From the NCBI RefSeq assembly GCF_016595795.1, contig NZ_JAENHN010000032.1, positions 1-40,411 of the forward strand: a stretch of 40,411 bases of DNA, in the 5' to 3' direction. Below are positions 34,383 through 40,411 of the stretch, piece after piece. A program made the position numbers and the translations under genes. How positions within the stretch are numbered: the stretch's first letter is position 1; the number at the start of each line of letters is the position of its first letter. The stretch is from Clostridium yunnanense (GTDB taxonomy: Bacteria; Bacillota; Clostridia; Clostridiales; Clostridiaceae). The notes beneath the pieces are model-generated. The model was not told the origin of the DNA. It worked only from the letters and a program-made list of their open reading frames with translations, and did not search any database.

Positions 34383-35705
34383 GTGGAACAAAAGACAAAT
34401 TTAAAAAAGGATATTGGACTACTTATTGCTACAGCATTGGTTGCAGGTAATATGATGGGATCTGGTATATTTATGTTGCCTGCTACTCTGGCAGGAATTA
34501 CCGGCCCTGGTGGCACAATTATGGCTTGGCTTATTTCAGCGGCTTGTTCTATATGCCTTGCTATAACCTTTGCAAGATTGGGATCAAAGTATCCAAAGAC
34601 AGGTGGACCTTACGAGTATTCAAAGGTTGCTTTTGGTGAATTTACAGGATTTATGAATGCATGGCTTTACTGGAATGGGTCGTGGATTGGAAATGCTGCA
34701 GTTATTCTCGCTATATGTACTTATACATCTAGTTTAGTACCAGCTTTATCTAATGGACATGTTGCCTTCATATTTGGAACTATTGTATTATGGATATTTA
34801 CTGGTATTAACATTCTTGGAGTAAGAAGAGCGGGTAAAATTCAGACAGTCATTACTATATTTGAGATATGTTTTTTTATATTCTTTATTATAATTACAGC
34901 ACTTCATTTTAATGTAGCAAATATCAAACCATTGTTTCCAAGTGGAAAAGGATTATCAACAGTGAACGGAGCAGCTGTTAATACACTTTGGGCCTTCATT
35001 GGTCTTGAAAGTGCAGCTATTACTGCTGGTGAAATAAAAAATCCGGAGAAAAATGTTAAAAGAAGTACAATACTTGGTATTTCTATAGCTGCGGTTATAT
35101 ATATATGCATTAACTTTTTTGCTATGGGTTCCATTTCTCAAGAAGCTTTGGCCAACAGCAAGGCACCTTTTGCAGACATTCTTTCCCAATACTTTGGAGG
35201 AGGAGTATCAACATTTATCACTTTAGCAGTTATAATCAGTATACTTGGTACAACTGTAGGCTGGCTGCTTTCAACAGCACGCGTAGGCTTTGCAGCTGCA
35301 GAAAACGGGGTGTTTCCAAAGGCTTTTGGAAAAGTTCACCCAAAATTCGAAACGCCTTATGTATCATTAATAATAGGTTCGGTATTATTAAATATTCTTT
35401 TATATATGAATTACAATAAATCTCTAGTAGGAGCCTTCACATTTGTAATTTTATTGGCTACACTGGCATATTTACCGGTTTATGCTATGACAGCTCTCGC
35501 AGAGATAAAAATTATGATGAAAAATGGACAAATTAAAAATTTCTCAACTTTTATTAAGTGTGCATTGATTCCTCTAATAGGATTTGTATATGCATGTTGG
35601 GCTATATATGGTTCAGGCTGGCAAGTAATTGGTTATGGAGCATTATTGGCAGCACTTGGAGTGCCATTTTACTTCTACATGAAGAAAAGTGGAAGGCGTT
35701 GCTAG
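34383..35705 (+). CDS. APC-superfamily amino acid/polyamine transporter
   Basis: 440 aa with about twelve membrane segments. The N-terminal GNMMGSGIFMLPATLAG is the unwound TM1 substrate motif of the basic amino acid/polyamine antiporter (APA) group that includes AdiC, PotE and CadB. GLESAAITAGEIKNPEKN is the conserved TM6 region. It probably exchanges a cationic amino acid or amine; the exact substrate cannot be read from sequence. The start is GTG, 6 nt after AGGAGGA. No decarboxylase gene accompanies it. Confidence 0.85.
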   Translation: MEQKTNLKKDIGLLIATALVAGNMMGSGIFMLPATLAGITGPGGTIMAWLISAACSICLAITFARLGSKYPKTGGPYEYSKVAFGEFTGFMNAWLYWNGSWIGNAAVILAICTYTSSLVPALSNGHVAFIFGTIVLWIFTGINILGVRRAGKIQTVITIFEICFFIFFIIITALHFNVANIKPLFPSGKGLSTVNGAAVNTLWAFIGLESAAITAGEIKNPEKNVKRSTILGISIAAVIYICINFFAMGSISQEALANSKAPFADILSQYFGGGVSTFITLAVIISILGTTVGWLLSTARVGFAAAENGVFPKAFGKVHPKFETPYVSLIIGSVLLNILLYMNYNKSLVGAFTFVILLATLAYLPVYAMTALAEIKIMMKNGQIKNFSTFIKCALIPLIGFVYACWAIYGSGWQVIGYGALLAALGVPFYFYMKKSGRRC

Positions 35706-35747
35706 ATACAGAAGAATTAGATTGATGTTTATGGTTCTTTTACATTT

Positions 35748-35875
35748 TAGAAAGTTGACAATATAATCTTATTGGGCAATATCAGAGTAAAATACATATA
35801 TTGAAAAAAAGATAGGAAATGAGTCTCATGTTAAGGAATCAGATAGATAGCAAGACATATAGCAATAATTTCTTT
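35748..35875 (+). pseudogene. Decayed duplicate of the uppS promoter and 5' end
   Basis: Aligns with 26510-26650: AAAGTTGACAAT, the TTGGG spacer, GAGTCTCATG and then M-L-R-N-Q-I-D, parallel to MLKNQID of the intact gene. After an internal deletion CATATAGCAATA aligns with CATATAGCTATA, and then the match stops. Only about 15 codons survive. Confidence 0.75.
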
Positions 35876-35892
35876 AAGTAATGAGTTAATTG

Positions 35893-35921
35893 TTGACCTC
35901 TTATGTGGTATTTGATATAAT
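35893..35921 (+). promoter_or_regulatory. Strong promoter upstream of nhaA
   Basis: TTGACC (35893-35898), 17-bp spacer, perfect TATAAT (35916-35921). It lies 250 nt upstream of nhaA. Confidence 0.8.
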
Positions 35922-35927
35922 GTGGTT

Positions 35928-36038
35928 GAACATAAATGAATATAATTAGTTTCGGTTGGGTAAATATATAATATAATTTACTTTCAAGCAAGCAGTTTCT
36001 GGGGTGGGAAGCTTTATTTAAGCTCTCCACTCTTTTTT
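35928..36038 (+). ncRNA. Attenuated leader of nhaA or a free small RNA
   Basis: From the strong promoter the RNA would run about 110 nt to an intrinsic terminator: GGGGTGGGAAGCTT (36001-36014) with AAGCTCTCCACTCT (36020-36033), then T6 at 36033-36038. Before it lies a GTAAAT/ATTTAC stem (35960-35981) and the single-stranded CAAGCAAGCAG. A terminator 135 nt ahead of a transporter gene suggests regulated readthrough, but an independent small RNA is equally possible. No known ion riboswitch consensus was recognised. Confidence 0.5.
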
Positions 36039-36173
36039 ACTTGTCTAGAAATATATTTTTTATAAAAAGATAAACTAAAGTATTAGGATTTATTACTTAT
36101 ATGGTAGTTCCATATAACAGCTAAATTAAAATAATATTTAGCAAAATACATAACAAAAGAAAGGATATTAAAT

Positions 36174-37391
36174 ATGCGAAACACAACAAATGATAGAAGC
36201 TATAACTTATTTTTAAACTTTTTTAGGAGTGAAGCTTCTAGTGGAATAATATTATTAATCTGTTCTGTAGCTGCAATGATACTGGTTAACTCTGGTTTTG
36301 CTCCGATTTATAATGAAATATTACATAAACACATTACAATTGGGTATGATGAGATTTCTATTTCCATGCCTATCTCACATTGGATCAATGATGGACTGAT
36401 GGCAGTATTTTTCTTTGTAGTTGGTATGGAAATCAAGAAAGAAGTTTTAGTTGGAGAACTTAAATCTATAAGAACAACTATATTGCCAATTGCTGCGGCT
36501 ATATTTGGAATGATTGTCCCAGCTGGTATTTATGCATTATCTAACTATAATCAGCCAATGATCAATGGATTTGGGATACCAATGGCAACAGATATAGCGT
36601 TTGCTTTAGGCATAATATCTTTAGTTGGACAAAAGGCCCCTAAGGGAATTGTTGTTTTTCTTACAGCCTTAGCAATAGTTGATGATTTGGGGGCTATTAT
36701 TGTAATCGCAATATTTTATAGTACTGAGATATCGTGGATATATCTTTCAGTAAGTTTAACTATCTTTATATTACTTTTGATAGCCAATAGACTAAAAGTT
36801 AAGTCAACATTTGTTTTTGTTATACTGGGGATTGTTTTATGGTTTACAATGTTAAAATCAGGTATACATGCTACCTTTGCAGGAGTGCTGCTTGGTATGA
36901 CAATACCTGGTTCAAAGGATCTAGAAAAATTTAAAAAATCAATGTTATACAAACTTGAAAGTACAATATCTCCATGGTCTTCTTATTTCATAATGCCAAT
37001 ATTCGCATTGGCTAATGCTGGGGTAGTTATAAATGCTAGTAGTCTCTCAACTATTATGGTTAAACCAGTTAGTATTGGAATAATATTAGGTCTTGTTTTA
37101 GGAAAACAATTAGGCATATATCTTATTTCTATATTGTTAGTAAAATTTAAGATTGCTAAACTGCCTTTTGGAGTAAATAAAAGACATCTATATGGTGCAA
37201 GTGTTCTTGGTGGAATAGGATTTACAATGTCAATATTTGTTTCATCGTTATCATTTGTAGATGAAGCGGTATTAGCTACAGCAAAAATGAGTATAATAAT
37301 AGCTTCACTTTTATCAGCTATATTAGGATTGATAATTTTTAAATTTAGTAATATTGAAGATGATAATACAGCGCAACTCAACACTAATTAG
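36174..37391 (+). CDS. nhaA: Na+/H+ antiporter NhaA
   Basis: A 405-aa membrane antiporter that exports Na+ or Li+ in exchange for protons. The ion-binding aspartate pair is in AIVDDLGAI near residue 170. FFVVGMEIKKEVLVGEL near 80-97 and the C-terminal GGIGFTMSIFVSSL are family signatures, and about twelve membrane helices are visible. AAAGGA lies upstream of the ATG. It is monocistronic, between a probable attenuator and a strong terminator. A small TATATGG/CCATATA hairpin sits at 36098-36116 in its leader. Confidence 0.95.
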   Translation: MRNTTNDRSYNLFLNFFRSEASSGIILLICSVAAMILVNSGFAPIYNEILHKHITIGYDEISISMPISHWINDGLMAVFFFVVGMEIKKEVLVGELKSIRTTILPIAAAIFGMIVPAGIYALSNYNQPMINGFGIPMATDIAFALGIISLVGQKAPKGIVVFLTALAIVDDLGAIIVIAIFYSTEISWIYLSVSLTIFILLLIANRLKVKSTFVFVILGIVLWFTMLKSGIHATFAGVLLGMTIPGSKDLEKFKKSMLYKLESTISPWSSYFIMPIFALANAGVVINASSLSTIMVKPVSIGIILGLVLGKQLGIYLISILLVKFKIAKLPFGVNKRHLYGASVLGGIGFTMSIFVSSLSFVDEAVLATAKMSIIIASLLSAILGLIIFKFSNIEDDNTAQLNTN

Positions 37392-37411
37392 AGTTACTTC
37401 AAAGATCTTTA

Positions 37412-37436
37412 CCCTCTCATTTTGAGAGGGTTTTTT
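37412..37436 (+). terminator. Terminator of nhaA
   Basis: Perfect 8-bp stem CCCTCTCA/TGAGAGGG with a TTT loop and six T (37431-37436). Confidence 0.95.
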
Positions 37437-37553
37437 GTGATGTGATTACATTGAAAAAGAATGAAAACATCAGGATATAATACTATAAATACGCAAAAAT
37501 ATCTTATATGATAAAGTGCTTTTAAAATTTTTTAATATTTTTATGCAAAAATA

Positions 37554-37615
37554 TTGCATTATGTATCTAAAAGATATATACTAAACATATCTTTTAGATA
37601 CATCTTTTAGATATA
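37554..37615 (+). promoter_or_regulatory. padR promoter with three operator half-sites
   Basis: TTGCAT (37554-37559) and TATACT (37577-37582) with 17-bp spacing. Perfect 17-bp inverted arms (37561-37577 and 37587-37603, 9-bp centre) lie over the spacer and the start. A third half-site ATCTTTTAGATATA (37602-37615) abuts the right arm. Confidence 0.85.
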
Positions 37616-37633
37616 TAGGAGTGAATAAAAATA

Positions 37634-38161
37634 ATGAATGAGCTTTTTATTTTAGGTGAATTAATGGAAGAACCGCAAAGTGGGTATTATCTACGAAATG
37701 CATTGCAAGCGTCGCTAGGCCGTCATCGTAAGATTAGTTACGGAGTGATTTATCCATTACTTGAAAAGTTAGAGAATCAGGGTTTTGTTGAGATAACCAA
37801 TATTGAATCAGACAAAAAAAATAAAAAAGTAGCTAGCATTACGGAAAAAGGGAAAGAACGTTTTTTTGAGTTAATGAAAATGCCTGTTCCAAGTGGTGCT
37901 CACAATTCTGATATCTATTTAATTAAAATTGATGTTATGCAGCATCTTGCTGTAGATGAACAAATTCAATTATTGGATGAATTTTATAAGGAGCAAAAAG
38001 AGATAGTAGAAGATACTCAAGATATACTAAAAAAACTAGCGACAGAAGATTCAAAAGATCATTGGTATGCAAGCAAAAAGTTTGGACTACGATTACAGCA
38101 AGCTATTATTGCAGTTGAGTGGATTGAAAGATTTAAAGATGAATTGAAGAAAGAATGGTGA
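37634..38161 (+). CDS. PadR-family transcriptional regulator
   Basis: A 175-aa repressor of the PadR type with an N-terminal winged helix (LGELMEEPQSGYYLRNAL, then ISYGVIYPLLEKLENQGFVE) and a C-terminal helical dimerisation domain (about 100-175). Such proteins usually sense small toxic compounds and repress an adjacent efflux pump. It overlaps the MFS reading frame, so the two are one transcript. AGGAGTG precedes the ATG. Confidence 0.92.
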   Translation: MNELFILGELMEEPQSGYYLRNALQASLGRHRKISYGVIYPLLEKLENQGFVEITNIESDKKNKKVASITEKGKERFFELMKMPVPSGAHNSDIYLIKIDVMQHLAVDEQIQLLDEFYKEQKEIVEDTQDILKKLATEDSKDHWYASKKFGLRLQQAIIAVEWIERFKDELKKEW

Positions 38162-38166
38162 TAACA

Positions 38167-39531
38167 ATGACAAAAGAAATAAAAATAGCTTTATTAATGG
38201 CTGCTAGTCTCTTTATGGAGATTTTGGATGGAACTATTGTAACTACAGCATTACCTAAAATGGCTGGATATTTTCATACCAGTTCAGCAACAATTGCATT
38301 ACTTGTCAGCGTATATTTAATTACAGTTGCTATATTTATCCCTTTAAGCGGGTGGATAGCCAATCGATATGGAAAAAAGAAAGTTTGGATTATTGCTGTC
38401 ATAATCTTTACCCTTAGCTCATTAGGTAGTGCAATTGCACCTAATTTTTCTTTTCTTTTGATAATGAGAATTGTACAAGGTATCTCTGGTGCTTTGATGA
38501 CACCTACAGCAAGACTAATTGTATTAGAAAAGACACCGGCTTCACAGCTATTGAAAATGATTAGTTATCTTATTTGGCCTGCTTTAATAGCACCTGCAAT
38601 AGCACCGGTGGTTGGAGGATTTATTGTTACTTACTGGAATTGGCAGTGGATTTTCTTGATTAATGCACCAATTGGCTTAATTATTGCATTAATCGGAGCA
38701 AAATTAATAGATACTGATAAAGTAAAAAGCAAAACTTCATTTGATCTTTTAGGATTTATAGAGATTGCAGCTTCAACAGGCATAATCTTAGTTGGAGCAG
38801 AGCTAGCTACTCGTGGAAAAGATTATTGGCTTAGTGCATTAGGTTTAAGTGTTTTAGGAGTGTTGTTAGGCTTTATTGTTTTTAAACACTTAAAAAAATC
38901 AACTAATCCATTGTTTTCGCTCGATTCATTAAAAATAACTTCCTTTAGAATCTGCCAAACAAGTGGTTCTATTCTGTGGCTATGCGTTGGAGCGTTGCCT
39001 TATATACTAACTATTTTTTTACAAACCGTCTTTCATTGGTCAGCAGTAAAAGCAGGAAGTTTTGTGATATTTATTTTTATCGGAAATATTGGAATTAAAC
39101 CTTTTACTAATGTAATTATTCGTAAGTTAGGATATCGTGGTGCGCTATTGTCATCATTTGGGATGGTGTTTATTACATCTATTGCTTTAGCATTTATTCA
39201 AATTAATACTTTACCTATTTGGATAATGTTCCTAGCATTAGTATCAGGGGCAGGACGTTCATTAGCCTTAACTGCTTACAGTGGATTGAGTTTTTCAGAA
39301 ATAGAGCCTAAAGACAGAAATAGTGCAAATACCTTGAATTCTGTGGTATCAACCTTAGCTCAGGGGATGGGAATATCACTTATTACAGTTGTTGTAAATT
39401 TGTTGCAAAACTTCTTCCCAATTACAACCGCTTATGAATTAGGTTTTATTTTTCTTGGTTTATTGATGATATTACCAGCAATTGAAATATTGTTCCTACC
39501 TAAAAATATTGGACATACTACAATTAATTAG
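38167..39531 (+). CDS. MFS multidrug efflux pump, DHA2-like
   Basis: About 454 aa, twelve to fourteen membrane segments. The N-terminal LFMEILDGTIVTTALPKMAG is the TM1 motif of drug:H+ antiporters, and the loop 2-3 motif GWIANRYGKKKVW follows. It likely exports a drug or toxic metabolite sensed by PadR. The ATG at 38167 has GGTGAT just upstream; an ATG at 38155 overlapping the padR stop would add MVIT. Confidence 0.9.
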   Translation: MTKEIKIALLMAASLFMEILDGTIVTTALPKMAGYFHTSSATIALLVSVYLITVAIFIPLSGWIANRYGKKKVWIIAVIIFTLSSLGSAIAPNFSFLLIMRIVQGISGALMTPTARLIVLEKTPASQLLKMISYLIWPALIAPAIAPVVGGFIVTYWNWQWIFLINAPIGLIIALIGAKLIDTDKVKSKTSFDLLGFIEIAASTGIILVGAELATRGKDYWLSALGLSVLGVLLGFIVFKHLKKSTNPLFSLDSLKITSFRICQTSGSILWLCVGALPYILTIFLQTVFHWSAVKAGSFVIFIFIGNIGIKPFTNVIIRKLGYRGALLSSFGMVFITSIALAFIQINTLPIWIMFLALVSGAGRSLALTAYSGLSFSEIEPKDRNSANTLNSVVSTLAQGMGISLITVVVNLLQNFFPITTAYELGFIFLGLLMILPAIEILFLPKNIGHTTIN

Positions 39532-39705
39532 TTTTAATAATTGAATATATAAAATACTTATATTTTCACTTATTAGTTCTAGTTTGAATTGGCTGATTAC
39601 AGCCATAAATAAAACTGTATGTGCTTCATCTATCTACAATCTATTTGCTTTAGAATATTAACTGCTAACTAAAAATCAAACACCTTATCAAAAGTTGATA
39701 TGAAG

Positions 39706-39740
39706 TTGTCAATCTAAAGTAGACAGCAATAAAAGCAATA
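39706..39740. mobile_element. Probable end region of the IS3-family element
   Basis: TTGTCAATCTAAAGTAGACA with TGTC/GACA symmetry lies just past the transposase stop, where the terminal repeat is expected. The other end lies outside the window, so the boundary is a guess. Confidence 0.35.
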
Positions 39741-40411
39741 TTAACCAAAGCCTCGTTCAGTTCTATACTGAATGGGGCTTTGATAATTTAATGCATATGC
39801 AGGTCTATCATTATTATAATAATAGATGTATTTGTCCACGAATTTGAATATATCATCTTCTTCATAAAAATTAAAGTCAACAACCATCTCATCTTTTATC
39901 CAACCATTTATTGATTCAATAATAGGATTATCCGTTGGAGTTCCAGCTCGCGACATTGAGTGAATTATGTTACAATTATTATGAGCTTTTGCGAATGCTC
40001 TTGAAGAATAGACAGCTCCTTGATCCGTGTGCAAAACGACTGGAGTTGTTTGTTCTTCAATTTTTTTCTTTAAATCCTCTAAACATAAAAGATAGGTGCG
40101 CCTATCGCCTTGCTTAGATGTCAGGTGATGTGAAATAATCTCATTATTGTATGTATCCATAATATACGTCAACTCGTAAGAGTGCCCCTTATGGTTAAGG
40201 CAAGTCATATCTGAAACCACCAATTCTAGTGGTTTTGAAGCATTCCACTTCCCATTGACTATATTCGGATAAATGATATTCTCGCTTCCAGGTCGCCTAT
40301 ATTTATAACCTCTAACTTTAGACTTTATACCACTGATTTTACAGCACTTATGTGCAAGATTGTCCGAAAACAACCACCCGGTTTCCTTGCGGATTACGGT
40401 AGCTAGTCTAT
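39741..40411 (-). CDS. IS3-family transposase OrfB, partial
   Basis: The integrase-like DDE transposase of an IS3/IS150-type element, at least 223 codons, with its N-terminus beyond the window edge. The frame stays open to the last complete codon (RLATVIRKETGWLF). Catalytic residues are Asp in VVSDMTCL, Asp in VLHTDQGAVYSS, and Glu in NPIIESINGWIKDE. The C-terminus has YYYNNDRPAYALNYQSPIQYR. It appears intact as far as visible. The OrfA helix-turn-helix gene would lie outside. Confidence 0.92.
   Translation of the reverse strand, partial: RLATVIRKETGWLFSDNLAHKCCKISGIKSKVRGYKYRRPGSENIIYPNIVNGKWNASKPLELVVSDMTCLNHKGHSYELTYIMDTYNNEIISHHLTSKQGDRRTYLLCLEDLKKKIEEQTTPVVLHTDQGAVYSSRAFAKAHNNCNIIHSMSRAGTPTDNPIIESINGWIKDEMVVDFNFYEEDDIFKFVDKYIYYYNNDRPAYALNYQSPIQYRTERGFG

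Noticed and set aside
35928-36038. Known ion riboswitch in the nhaA leader
   Set aside because: The sequence does not show the conserved cores of the lithium or sodium riboswitch classes that I can recall, so only an unnamed leader is reported.
39590-39605. TGGCTG/CAGCCA hairpin after the MFS gene
   Set aside because: Short stem without a T-run; not convincing as a terminator.

Overview
The window is low-GC, AT-rich DNA with strong Shine-Dalgarno sites, frequent TTG/GTG starts and an anaerobe-type gene set: a mannitol PTS operon, a glmS ribozyme, HypA/HypB nickel maturation, FeoAB with a DtxR-like regulator, and thiol-rich arsenic genes. This points to a chromosomal segment of a Clostridium (sensu stricto) or close relative. 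The species cannot be fixed from the sequence alone.

Layout. 1-3364: a SWIM/SNF2 helicase on the minus strand. 3834-9196: mannitol operon mtlA-mtlR-mtlF-mtlD with a palindromic activator site, a promoter and a terminator. 9230-13087: a 204-bp palindromic MITE-like element, then glmS under a self-cleaving ribozyme with a long structured leader, then a graveyard of decayed coding sequence just past glmS (possibly a Tn7-like relic). 13152-15185: a cysteine-rich MarR regulator, arsenite methyltransferase ArsM and broken remnants, including the 5' half of an ArsN/PAT-like acetyltransferase. 15175-17563: an R2K-type ATP-grasp protein, a DUF4829-like membrane-anchored protein and a Phd/YefM-RelE/ParE toxin-antitoxin pair.

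17824-20860: feoB and feoA diverge from a DtxR/MntR-like regulator across a palindromic operator. 21252-26426: a DUF5692-like membrane protein, then hypB, an 895-aa iron-sulfur flavoprotein and hypA as a compact operon without hydrogenase structural genes. 26592-29154: a stand-alone UPP-synthase-like gene, a small membrane protein and an orphan phage replisome organizer, separated by copies of a ~95-bp palindromic repeat. 29170-34042: an arsenic resistance cluster arsR-arsC / arsR-arsD-arsA-acr3, each half with its own promoter inside a long palindrome. 34163-37436: an APC-family amino acid transporter and NhaA, each behind a leader RNA, with a decayed uppS duplication between them. 37554-39531: PadR regulator and DHA2-type MFS efflux pump. 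39741-40411: an IS3-family transposase cut by the window edge.

How it works together. Arsenate is reduced by ArsC. Arsenite is expelled by Acr3, which ArsA may energise, with ArsD as metallochaperone; ArsM, 16 kb away, methylates it, and both ends are under thiol-containing repressors. Several modules (mtl, ars, padR, toxin-antitoxin, marR-arsM) have a palindrome at or just upstream of the promoter or start site that looks like autoregulation. The region has been remodelled by small non-autonomous repeats: two palindromic repeat families, a recurring terminator hairpin, and two gene fragments (uppS, marR) that copy intact genes elsewhere in the window.
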